Assembly: GCA_963822095.1 (NCBI GenBank)
Contig: CAWGGS010000066.1
Location: 51,797-115,796 of the forward strand
DNA length: 64,000 bases
Direction of reading: 5' to 3'
From: CAWGGS01 sp963822095
Lineage (GTDB): Bacteria > Desulfobacterota > Desulfobulbia > Desulfobulbales > Desulfocapsaceae
Position 1 is the first letter of the stretch. Every line of letters starts with the position of its first letter. Under the pieces are notes generated by a model. The model ran no database searches and was not told where the DNA came from. It saw nothing but the letters and a program-made list of their open reading frames with translations. The position numbers were made by a program, and so were the translations under genes. Below, piece after piece: positions 1 through 8,112 of the stretch.

Positions 1-1054
1 AGATCTGCTCAAGCTTTTTAATGTGTAATTTTTCCAGCTGTCGGGCAAGGTCGATATCCAGCTCACGGGTAAGGTCCTTGTGCAGTTTGTCGGTGTTGTA
101 CCGTAAAACATCTTCAACGGTTGAGACATCTGGTGTCTTGTCTCGAATGATCGTCAGGTTGGGGCTGATCGGGACCTCGCAATCGGTAAAGGCATACAGG
201 GCTTTGATGGTATCTTTGGCATAGATGCCCCTTGCCAGCTTGATCTCGATCTCGACCTCTTCAGCGGTATAATCTTCAATGGAGGATATCTTGATCTTTC
301 CGGCCTTGGCTGCCTTTTCCACAGAATCAATCAGGGATTCTGTGGTGGTCGTATACGGAATCTCTCGGATGACGATGGTCTTTTCGTTAACCTCCTCGAT
401 CCTGGCTCGGCAACGAATCTTGCCGTTGCCGTGATCATACTGCGAAACATCGACTAGACCTTTCTGCTGAAAATCCGGATAGATCTCAAACTCCTCGTCT
501 CTGAGGATCTTTTTCTGGGCCTCCAGCAGTTCGCAAAAATTATGCGGCATGATCTTGGTGGCCATACCAACGGCAATGCCGTCTGCACCCTGCAACAGCA
601 GGATTGGTATCTTGGCCGGCAGGGTCACAGGCTCCATCATCCTGCCATCGTAAGACTCCTCGTATTCCGTCAGGTCCTTATTAAAGATGACCTCGCGAGC
701 CAAAGGAGAAAGCCTGCATTCGATATACCGTGGCGCCGATGCCTGATCACCCGTGAAAATGTTGCCGTAATTTCCCTGACGGTCAATCAGATAACCCTTG
801 TTGGCGAGATTAACGAGTGCCGCAAAGATCGAGGCGTCACCATGGGGGTGCAGTTTCATGGTCTCGCCAACCACATTGGCGACCTTATGGAAACGCCCGT
901 CATCCATGTTATGCAGTGTCTGCAATAGGCGGCGTTGAACCGGCTTGAAGCCGTCATTGATGTCCGGAATGGCCCGTTCCTTGATCACATAGGAGGTGTA
1001 CTCAAGGAAGTTCTGGTCGAAGAGTCTATGAAGTTTGCCGAGCGTTGATTCCAT
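1..1054 (-). CDS. parC: DNA topoisomerase IV subunit A (ParC/GyrA family), 3' part cut off by window edge
   Basis: Type IIA topoisomerase breakage-reunion subunit, which decatenates or relaxes DNA together with ParE. Translation from the ATG at 1054 gives at least 351 residues of the GyrA/ParC N-terminal domain. The winged-helix motif HPHGD lies at residues 69-73, and APRYIE carries the catalytic tyrosine, Tyr110. The reading frame stays open to the left edge. It begins 35 bases after the parE stop on the same strand, so parE-parC is probably one operon. The motif after HPHGD reads ASIFAAL, so the positions equivalent to E. coli GyrA Ser83 and Asp87 are both Ala. The short spacing of the upstream helix resembles the 'Bacteroidetes-type' ParC rather than GyrA. 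The ribosome site is weak. Confidence 0.9.
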   Translation of the reverse strand, partial: MESTLGKLHRLFDQNFLEYTSYVIKERAIPDINDGFKPVQRRLLQTLHNMDDGRFHKVANVVGETMKLHPHGDASIFAALVNLANKGYLIDRQGNYGNIFTGDQASAPRYIECRLSPLAREVIFNKDLTEYEESYDGRMMEPVTLPAKIPILLLQGADGIAVGMATKIMPHNFCELLEAQKKILRDEEFEIYPDFQQKGLVDVSQYDHGNGKIRCRARIEEVNEKTIVIREIPYTTTTESLIDSVEKAAKAGKIKISSIEDYTAEEVEIEIKLARGIYAKDTIKALYAFTDCEVPISPNLTIIRDKTPDVSTVEDVLRYNTDKLHKDLTRELDIDLARQLEKLHIKKLEQI

Positions 1055-1089
1055 ATGGTCCGTTTTATTTAGAAAAATCTCTAGGAAGC

Positions 1090-2916
1090 CTATACAAGGT
1101 TCTCCATGATATATTTTTTTCGATCAGGGGTGTTTTTTCCCATATAGAAGGAGAGCACCTTGGCTACCTCGCTCACCGAATCCATAGTGACCTGGCGCAG
1201 CCTGACATCACCGCTGATAAACTGCTTGAACTCCTTGGGGGATATCTCGCCCAGGCCTTTGAACCTAGTGGTCTCGACCCCTGTCTGCGCTTTCCCCCTG
1301 CCTTTGAGTCGTTTTGTTGCAGCATCCTTTTCTGTCTCCGAATAGCAATACTGGGTTTCTTTCTTGTTGCGGACCCGAAATAAAGGAGTATCCAGGATAT
1401 AGATATGGCCTAGTTTTACCAATGGCTCGAAATAATGGAGGAAAAATGTTAATAACAGGTTTCTGATGTGCAATCCGTCGACATCGGCATCTGTTGCCAG
1501 GATCACTTTGTCATAGCGCAGGTTGGAAATTGATTCCTCGACATCGAGAGCCCGCATCAGAGAATACATCTCATCGTTCTTGTAAAGAACAGCCATCTTC
1601 TGGCCGAGTACGTTCATCGGTTTACCCTTAAGCGAGAAGACCGCCTGGGTCATCGGGTCACGAGAGGAGACGATGGAGCCCGCCGCCGACTGGCCCTCGG
1701 TAATAAAGATCATGTTCTCACGACCCGGACGAGAAGGGTTCCCACGAGACGGATGGTACTTGCAGTCCTTGAGTTGCGGGATCTTAAAAGCCACTTTCTT
1801 GGCCTTTACCCTGGCCTCCTTGCGGACGCTCTGCAACTCTTTTCGAACTGCCTCGTTACGGGCAATTTTGTCGAGAAGGATCTCGGCCGCGGCAGTATCT
1901 TTGTACAGGGCGCTGGAGACGGCATCTTTCACCTTGCCGACAATCCAGGAGCGTATCTCGGTATTGCCGAGCCGATTCTTGGTCTGGGACTCGAAAACAG
2001 GATCCTTTATTTTGACCGCCAGGGTGCCGACGATTCCATCTCGCACATCCTTGCTGACGAATTTTTTATTTGAGTATTCGTTTATACCCTTCAATATCCC
2101 TTCGCGGAAGGCAGAGAGATGAGTCCCGCCTTCACTTGTGTAGGTGCCGTTTACAAAGGTGTAGTAGGTATCGCCGTAGGCATCGGTATGGGAAAAGGCA
2201 AATTCCAGAGTCGGCTCCCGAAAGTAGATAGGGTTGTAGATGTTTTCCCCGTCCAGTTCTTTTTCGAGAAGGTCCAGAAGGCCGTTGGTGGAGCAGTAAC
2301 AGGTTTTGTCCAGATAGAGTTTAAGACCAGCGTTGAGATAGGCATAGCGCCAGAGACGTTTCTCGATGAACTGCAAATCGAAAGTATACTCTGGAAACAT
2401 TGATCTGTCCGGCCTGAACTCAACCAATGTCCCGTCTTTTTCCTTGGTCTCACCGCTGTCCTGGCTGACAAGATCCCCACATGTAAATTCCGCAGAGGCA
2501 AAATGACCGTCTCGAAAGGCCGTCACCCGAAAGAATTCAGACATTGCGTTCACGGCCTTGGTACCAACACCGTTGAGGCCCACCGAGAACTGGAAAACAT
2601 CTGTATTGTATTTAGCGCCGGTATTGATGATGGAGACACAATCGACGATCTTGCCCAGAGGAATACCGCGACCGAAGTCACGGACCTGCACCAAACCTGC
2701 CTCGTCAATATTGATGTTGATGCGTTTTCCTGCTCCCATGATGAACTCGTCCACACCGTTATCAACGACTTCCTTCAAGAGGATATAGATGCCGTCATCC
2801 GTGTTTGAGCCATCACCCAGCCTGCCGATATACATACCCGGACGTTTTCTGATATGCTCCAGAGAACTCAGGGTCTTGATCTTGCTTTCATCGTATATTT
2901 GAGGAGATACCGTCAT
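1090..2916 (-). CDS. parE: DNA topoisomerase IV subunit B
   Basis: ATPase subunit of topoisomerase IV, 608 residues. It has a GHKL ATPase domain with RKRPGMYIG at about 23-31, the N-box Glu49/Asn53 in KEVVDNGVDE, the glycine loop GRGIP, and GLNGVGTKAVNA. A transducer domain follows, then a TOPRIM domain with TEGQSAAGS and the metal-binding DADVDGLHIRNL. The TOPRIM glutamate motif is EGQSAAGS rather than the EGDSAGGS of GyrB, and LGDGS follows the first motif. Both are features I associate with the Bacteroidetes-type ParE. The neighbour downstream is parC, so this is the topoisomerase IV pair and not gyrB. Length is normal for ParE. The start at 2916 has only a weak purine stretch upstream. 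Confidence 0.93.
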   Translation of the reverse strand: MTVSPQIYDESKIKTLSSLEHIRKRPGMYIGRLGDGSNTDDGIYILLKEVVDNGVDEFIMGAGKRININIDEAGLVQVRDFGRGIPLGKIVDCVSIINTGAKYNTDVFQFSVGLNGVGTKAVNAMSEFFRVTAFRDGHFASAEFTCGDLVSQDSGETKEKDGTLVEFRPDRSMFPEYTFDLQFIEKRLWRYAYLNAGLKLYLDKTCYCSTNGLLDLLEKELDGENIYNPIYFREPTLEFAFSHTDAYGDTYYTFVNGTYTSEGGTHLSAFREGILKGINEYSNKKFVSKDVRDGIVGTLAVKIKDPVFESQTKNRLGNTEIRSWIVGKVKDAVSSALYKDTAAAEILLDKIARNEAVRKELQSVRKEARVKAKKVAFKIPQLKDCKYHPSRGNPSRPGRENMIFITEGQSAAGSIVSSRDPMTQAVFSLKGKPMNVLGQKMAVLYKNDEMYSLMRALDVEESISNLRYDKVILATDADVDGLHIRNLLLTFFLHYFEPLVKLGHIYILDTPLFRVRNKKETQYCYSETEKDAATKRLKGRGKAQTGVETTRFKGLGEISPKEFKQFISGDVRLRQVTMDSVSEVAKVLSFYMGKNTPDRKKYIMENLV

Positions 2917-3664
2917 AATATCATGCTCTTTGTAGCAATATTAATCTGAGATATGCGCTGCGCAATACTATTGCATTTGTCGATTTTAATCAACTGTCAT
3001 GGATAATGTCACGATGATTTCCGTGGACTCTCCTCTCTGTTTTTGACCGGAAATCGGCATCAACATTGTGTTGCAGTCTGGAAATATTTTTTTCTTGTGG
3101 CGAAATTTTTTATGTGAATATGGTGCGGAGACAACCTGAAACCGAGCAACTACCGAACACTGTCAGTATACATTTCCATCTCGGATTCTCAATTGCCATC
3201 TGGAGTGCCATAAAACACTAACTATGCGCGAAAAAGTCACCTTGTAGTACGTTAGGGCTGATATTCTAAGGCGAGAAATCTCTAACAAATTATATATTGC
3301 AAATCTGTCTCATTGACGCTAATAAGAGAGGGAATTCATAACTACAATCACAACAAGCCTGTTTAGAGCAAGACTGTGGAAAGATGTTCAATACATCAAG
3401 AAGACTAGACAGGCACCGACTTAAAAAAGCCAGAGGTCGTTTGATTTTTGGAAAATGAGCGCTGGAAAATGAATATTCAGCTGGCAGGAAATAAAGATAA
3501 CAGCAGCAATTGCGGTTCCAACCATAGGCGTGGTTTTCATCATTGGGCAGGAGAACGCCCAATGATGAAATATGAGTAGTTGCAGAACTACTACGGATGA
3601 TACCCGAACAGTCCAATTGAGTAAGTATTGTTTTAAATTCAGCTGAACAACAAAAGGAGGAAAG
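2917..3664. other. Intergenic region without a convincing gene
   Basis: About 750 bases between parE (minus) and the lipoprotein gene (plus). It must contain the divergent promoters, but I see no strong -35/-10 pair. A 108-codon minus-strand frame at 3290-3616 has low-complexity, Cys/Ser-rich content and no ribosome site, and I do not believe it. The one clear structure is the perfect 14-bp inverted repeat at 3535-3570. Confidence 0.6.
3535..3570. repeat. Perfect 14-bp inverted repeat (hairpin)
   Basis: Arms 3535-3548 (TTTCATCATTGGGC) and 3557-3570 are exact reverse complements with an 8-base loop. No T-run follows on either strand, so it is not a standard intrinsic terminator. It lies 95 bases before the lipoprotein ATG and could be an operator or a 5'-UTR stem-loop. 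Confidence 0.6.
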
Positions 3665-4213
3665 ATGAAAAGATTTATATTAGCTTGTATTTGCCTATTC
3701 TTAGTTTCCGGATGTGCCGCAACTCACATGATAGAACCTGGCCATCAACCCGAGTTAAAACCCGTGTCCGATAAAGCCACACTGGCAATAATTCGTGATA
3801 CATTTTTTGGGGGAGGTATTGTCTTCTCAAACTATGTCGATGGAAAATTTATTGGAGAAACCAAAGGCAATACCTATTTCGTTTCCACTGTTTCTCCGGG
3901 GCCACATTATGTTGTTGTGGCAACTGAAAATACTGCTGTAGCCCTTCTTGATTTTAAACCTGGCAAAACCTATTTTCTTCGTGAAGGTGTTTCCATGGGA
4001 ATCTGGCGTGCTCGCACCTCGGGATTCTATCCAATGACTCCCCAACAAGCATCTGAATCCATGAAGAGTTGTACCTATATGGAATATGAACCTTCAGCAA
4101 AAGCTCCTGATTTGGATCCTGAAACATATAAGACCGCAGTCGATGAGTATAATGCAGATGTTAAAGCCAATCCTAAAGGATATAAGGCAATGCTTGAATA
4201 TAAAGGGATATAA
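3665..4213 (+). CDS. Small outer-membrane or periplasmic lipoprotein (DUF2846-like)
   Basis: 182 residues with a type II signal peptide: a basic start, a hydrophobic core and the lipobox VSGC with the lipidated Cys at residue 17. The mature part has a stretch (about 35-105) with the pattern ATLAIIRD...VDGKFIGET...SPGPHYVVV..., which matches PEGA/DUF2846-type beta-sandwich lipoproteins. A charged tail follows, and no catalytic motif is visible. The start is supported by a strong AAAGGAGG site 5-6 bases upstream. It is a single gene, ending convergently with rubrerythrin with a hairpin between them. The function is unknown, and the family call is from pattern memory. Confidence 0.75.
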   Translation: MKRFILACICLFLVSGCAATHMIEPGHQPELKPVSDKATLAIIRDTFFGGGIVFSNYVDGKFIGETKGNTYFVSTVSPGPHYVVVATENTAVALLDFKPGKTYFLREGVSMGIWRARTSGFYPMTPQQASESMKSCTYMEYEPSAKAPDLDPETYKTAVDEYNADVKANPKGYKAMLEYKGI

Positions 4214-4422
4214 AAACGGTCTAACACTATTTCCAGTGCTATTGTATTAATTCCCGCCGGGGTCCGATCCTTCTCGGTGGGAATTGATTCAATTTCCTGT
4301 TCTTTCCTCCAATAGCATGATTTCACAATACAATTCAAATAATAGGCAAGAGATCGTCTTGTATCATTTTACGAAATAAGACATGGCCTGTAAAAACCCA
4401 TCAATCTGAAAAGCTCGACATT

Positions 4423-4468
4423 ATGTTTCATCCCATCCGGAAAAAAGGGGCTGGATGGGATGAAACAT
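4423..4468. terminator. Perfect 16-bp hairpin between convergent genes, no U-tract
   Basis: Arms 4423-4438 (ATGTTTCATCCCATCC) and 4453-4468 are exact reverse complements with a 14-base loop. The hairpin begins 14 bases after the rubrerythrin stop (minus) and lies about 210 bases after the lipoprotein stop. Neither side has a T-run. It probably acts as a bidirectional 3'-end hairpin that stabilises mRNA or aids termination. That role is inferred from position only. Confidence 0.55.
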
Positions 4469-4481
4469 GGTTGGTAAACAA

Positions 4482-5018
4482 TCAATAATGGTCTTCAACC
4501 AATTCAAAGTAGGCACGAGGATGCTTGCAAACCGGGCAGATTGTTGGTGCATCCTTACCTTCATGAATGTGACCGCAATTACGGCATCTCCACTTGACGG
4601 TTTCTTCCTTTATAAAAAATTTGTCTTTTTCAACTTCCTGCAAAAGCTGATGGAATCGTTTTTTATGAACCTCTTCTATATCTCCGATTGCTTCAAAAAT
4701 GTACGCAATCTCATCAAAACCTTCCTCTCGAGCCTCTCGAGCCATGCGTGGGTACATTTCCGTATGTTCTTCGAGTTCTCCGGCCGCAGCCGCCTTTAAA
4801 TTTTCAATTGTCGAACCTATACCGCTGAGATTCTTAAAATGTATTTTTGCATGCTCTTTTTCATTTTCAGCGGTTTCTAAAAAATACTGGGCTATTTTTT
4901 CATATCCTTCCTTTTTGGCAGCGGAAGCGAAATAGGTGTACTTGTTGCGAGCCTGTGACTCTCCAGCAAAGGCCTCCAGAAGGTTTTTCATGGTTTTTGT
5001 CCCTTTAATATCTGCCAT
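4482..5018 (-). CDS. rbr: Rubrerythrin
   Basis: Non-haem di-iron peroxidase that removes hydrogen peroxide in anaerobes, using electrons delivered through rubredoxin. The 178-residue protein has an N-terminal ferritin-like four-helix domain with iron ligands at Glu20 and in EKEH (53-56), plus the second-half motifs EAREEGFDEIA and EEVHKKRF. The C-terminal rubredoxin-like domain has CRNCGH and CPVCKH, giving the four Cys for Fe(SCys)4. Length is near the usual ~190. The start at 5018 has GGAGA 8 bases upstream. The gene stands alone and is presumably oxidative-stress induced. No clear PerR or Fur box was identified upstream. Confidence 0.97.
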   Translation of the reverse strand: MADIKGTKTMKNLLEAFAGESQARNKYTYFASAAKKEGYEKIAQYFLETAENEKEHAKIHFKNLSGIGSTIENLKAAAAGELEEHTEMYPRMAREAREEGFDEIAYIFEAIGDIEEVHKKRFHQLLQEVEKDKFFIKEETVKWRCRNCGHIHEGKDAPTICPVCKHPRAYFELVEDHY

Positions 5019-5752
5019 ATGTTTCTCCTATAAAGTGTTTTTCTGATTTGATTTTATAGACTGAAGTTTAGAGTTTCGCTAAATTCGGAAGAATTCTGCG
5101 CAGGGACTGATTTTTTTTCACAGCTTTTTCTCCAGGTGACAAATTTAATTTTTCATTACCATAAAAATATCAGGCAGTTAAATCTGTAGATTCGTTGCTG
5201 TAAAAATCATTCTGTCTCTGATTAAAACACTAAATTCCAGCTATAGAAACATATCAAAAGATAAAATTACCGACTCAGGTTATTTTTCGATGATCTTCAA
5301 GGCCGGCTTCTACTGTCCCTGATATTATGCAAAGGCTATTACGTTCATGGTACAAAAAGTTTGTCTCTTGTCCAGGCTTTTTTATCCACAGGCAACATGT
5401 TGCCGGATACAAGCTGCGATCTCCCTACACTTTTGTATAGTCCCCGACCTTTTCTTGTTGGCGCTATTTTAATTGTTTGTATAAATGAGGAAGGCCTCTG
5501 CCTTCAGCCAAAAAGACCAAAGAAGGAGAAAATATTTTCCTGTTTTTGTAAAATTACATGTAAATTATATTATGATATAAGGTACATATCCAAATAAACA
5601 TTTTCACTTGAATCAGATCTCTTATAAGAATCAATTTCAAGCTTGTCTCGTTTCGTTTTTTTCAGTAATGTCAGAATGTTTTTTTTGGATAAACAGCTAA
5701 ATTTGCTCTGGAGCGGATCATTTGCTCCGATGCCCGAACTTCCATAAATTTT
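5019..5752. other. Intergenic region between divergent rbr and lptF
   Basis: About 730 AT-rich bases. A 78-codon plus-strand frame at 5361-5597 has no ribosome site and no recognisable pattern, so I leave it out. The region should hold the promoters for rbr and lptF. I see no confident regulatory site, RNA gene or repeat. Confidence 0.55.
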
Positions 5753-7186
5753 ATGAATGTTTTGACTCGTCGTCCATGGCTTTTGTACAGCTATTTAGCG
5801 ACAGAAATGCTTTCCCCATTTTTCGCAAGTTTTCTGATCATGAACTGCGTTTTTTTTCTGGTCAGGCTTGTCCCTTTCCTCAACGCGGTTCTGGAAATGG
5901 ATATAGGTTTTTCAGACTTTATCCGCCTTTTCTCCTATCTTTTTCCCAACATGTTTTTATATTCAATTCCCATGGCTGCAATGATGGGAGTTATCATCAG
6001 CTTCACGAGACTTTCCAATGATTCTGAAATATTAGCATTCAAAGCTTGCGGTATCAGCATCTACCAAATTCTTCCTCCGATCATTGTTATTGCAACTGTC
6101 ATCTCCCTTGTAACAGGATATTTTTCAATAAAACTTATCCCGGCCGGGGATACCGCGATGAAACAGTTGATGTATCAGCTCGCCAAGGAAAAGATCGACA
6201 AAGGAATCAAAGAAGACCAATTTACCGAAGCTCTGGGAAATCTTGTTGTCTACGTCAAAAAAATTGACCCAGACACCGGACTATGGCACGATGTCTGGGT
6301 CTCGGATATGCGAGGCCAGATAATACCAACGATAACGATGGCCAAGACGGGGAGAATGTTCGCTGAAACCAAAAAGATGCAGGTGACCATCATTTTGAAT
6401 AATGGGAGCATGCACCGCTCTCTGAACAATCAAGCCCAAATTGTTACTTTTGATAAATATCGGCTCTATATTCCGCTTCAACCGCCCAACCAGGACCCTG
6501 ATAAAATAACAAGAGGCGCCATGACCATGTCACAACTTCTAAAAGGCGCCAAAGAATATGGGGACACCCCCTCAGGAAGGGAATTTCTTGTTCATTTCCA
6601 CAAGCGTCTTGTTCTTCCTGTCGGCTGCCTTCTATTGAGTTTGATCGGTTTGTCTTTAGGGCTCCAGGCAGGTCCTGGGAAGCCCGCCATTGGTGTCCCA
6701 CTGGGACTTGGCTTTTACATTATTTATTATATTCTTTTCACCCTGGGGAAACAATTGGCAGAATCGTCATCGTTGCCGGTTGGGGGGTCGTTGTGGAGTA
6801 CCGATGTCATTTTCCTGTTCATCATGCTCTACATGATTCGCCAGACCGCCAATGAGCGTCCATTTTTATCAGAGCATGTCAAAGATATATTTAAACGCTC
6901 TATGAAGATGATCAAACAGGGAATATATACTGTTTTGGGCAGTGGGGGATACCGTCGAAAAAAAAGTGCAGCAAAAACTGAATATTCCGAAGAGTTACTT
7001 GCCCAGCTCTCATCTACCGGGAAAATTCATGGGAATGCCAAAAGCCGGGTTTTCCATCTTCCGGAATGCGAGTTTTACAATTGTAAAAACTGTACGATCG
7101 AGTTTTTGGATCTTAAGACCGCGTTTCAATCGGGATTTGAGCCTTGTCGGTTCTGCAAGGAAATTCTCGGAGCTATATCTAGTTAG
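5753..7186 (+). CDS. lptF: LPS export permease LptF with a C-terminal zinc-finger-like extension
   Basis: Inner-membrane permease of the LptB2FG ABC transporter that extracts LPS for transport to the outer membrane. The family pattern is clear: N-terminal membrane helices (about 15-40, 55-80, 100-125), a periplasmic beta-jellyroll region (about 130-275), then three C-terminal helices (about 295-375). Typical LptF ends near 370-390, but this one runs to 477. The extra cytosolic tail ends in a Cys-rich module with His435, Cys439, Cys444, Cys447, Cys465 and Cys468, in the order VFHLPEC...NCKNC...GFEPCRFC. This resembles the Ada-type or nuclease-associated zinc-binding module. No lptG lies next to it. 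The ribosome site before the ATG is weak. Confidence 0.88.
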   Translation: MNVLTRRPWLLYSYLATEMLSPFFASFLIMNCVFFLVRLVPFLNAVLEMDIGFSDFIRLFSYLFPNMFLYSIPMAAMMGVIISFTRLSNDSEILAFKACGISIYQILPPIIVIATVISLVTGYFSIKLIPAGDTAMKQLMYQLAKEKIDKGIKEDQFTEALGNLVVYVKKIDPDTGLWHDVWVSDMRGQIIPTITMAKTGRMFAETKKMQVTIILNNGSMHRSLNNQAQIVTFDKYRLYIPLQPPNQDPDKITRGAMTMSQLLKGAKEYGDTPSGREFLVHFHKRLVLPVGCLLLSLIGLSLGLQAGPGKPAIGVPLGLGFYIIYYILFTLGKQLAESSSLPVGGSLWSTDVIFLFIMLYMIRQTANERPFLSEHVKDIFKRSMKMIKQGIYTVLGSGGYRRKKSAAKTEYSEELLAQLSSTGKIHGNAKSRVFHLPECEFYNCKNCTIEFLDLKTAFQSGFEPCRFCKEILGAISS

Positions 7187-7199
7187 TGTCCATACTGCA

Positions 7200-7829
7200 T
7201 TAGTCTTCTTCATGTTTTCCCAGGGCCTTTTTCAAGGCGGCTATATGGACATACCCCGCATAATGAACGGGACTTTTTCCGGTTATCGGGTCCCAGGCCG
7301 AAGGATTAGCACAACAGTTGTATTGCACCTGTCGCGGCAATTTAGTCAAGGCGTCTTCAACAGAGCACCCGACCAGATTTTTTATAGCCTCCCACGTCGC
7401 CCCGCATGGAGCACCACGAACCACTTCTATTCTTGAGATCTGCTCGTTTTCCACTTCAACTTTATACTCAGGAAAACCGAACTGGAGTCCGTACTCCCCA
7501 AGCTTTTCATTCTTTCCTAGTCCGCAACAGGTATATGGCGTGAACCCTTTTCCAGGTTTTCCATTTGTTATTATCGGAAGATCTTTTTTTTCGCAGATAT
7601 CCACAAGATAACTTGAAAGATCAGGATGTTTGAGAAAATTCATCACTAAATCGCCATCAAAATCCTCATCAATGTAGTCTTGAGGTTCATCTATTACCGC
7701 AGGAAGGGCACTATCTATGGAAATCACTTTTTTAATTACGATATCTTTTCCATATTGTTTAATCCCCATTATCTTTTTCCCAGCCGATCCAGCTTCCTGA
7801 AAGACCACAATTTCCATCTGTGTCACCAT
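7200..7829 (-). CDS. DUF166-like protein with conserved cysteines
   Basis: 209 residues, convergent with lptF and only 13 bases from it. The sequence has several Cys-containing motifs in the C-terminal two thirds: YTCCGLG, RGAPCGATWE and QYNCCANPSAWDP. The N-terminal half is an alpha/beta pattern with acidic stretches. The GAPCGATW motif and the overall layout match my memory of the DUF166 family, common in methanogens and anaerobic bacteria and sometimes labelled 'thymidylate synthase-like' without proof. The cysteines could bind metal or an Fe-S cluster. The start is uncertain: an internal ATG four codons later is equally possible, and neither has a strong ribosome site. Confidence 0.65.
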   Translation of the reverse strand: MVTQMEIVVFQEAGSAGKKIMGIKQYGKDIVIKKVISIDSALPAVIDEPQDYIDEDFDGDLVMNFLKHPDLSSYLVDICEKKDLPIITNGKPGKGFTPYTCCGLGKNEKLGEYGLQFGFPEYKVEVENEQISRIEVVRGAPCGATWEAIKNLVGCSVEDALTKLPRQVQYNCCANPSAWDPITGKSPVHYAGYVHIAALKKALGKHEED

Positions 7830-8112
7830 TTTTTAAAACCAGAAAAATTCCCGAAGTATTTGGTAATAATAATCAGTCAAGGAACTATATTCAAACAGAA
7901 TAGACCAGTTTCTTCTCTTAAAACCACCTCTGTGATTCTTCACTTTTAAGGAATGTGGCTTCCGCATTTGATTCTTAATTAATATTATACTGTAATTAAA
8001 CTAAATTCTGGAATTCAAACGAGTATTACGTTAAGATTGAAAATGTTGTATCCCTTTGTCCATCTTTATTTCGGTATCCTCTTTCATACCCTTTTCGATA
8101 GGAGAATGTTTC

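Noticed and set aside
3290..3616. 108-codon minus-strand frame in the parE-lipoprotein intergenic region
   Set aside because: No ribosome site, low-complexity Cys/Ser-rich content, and it spans the perfect hairpin at 3535-3570.
5361..5597. 78-codon plus-strand frame between rbr and lptF
   Set aside because: No start signal, no family pattern, AT-rich end typical of non-coding DNA.
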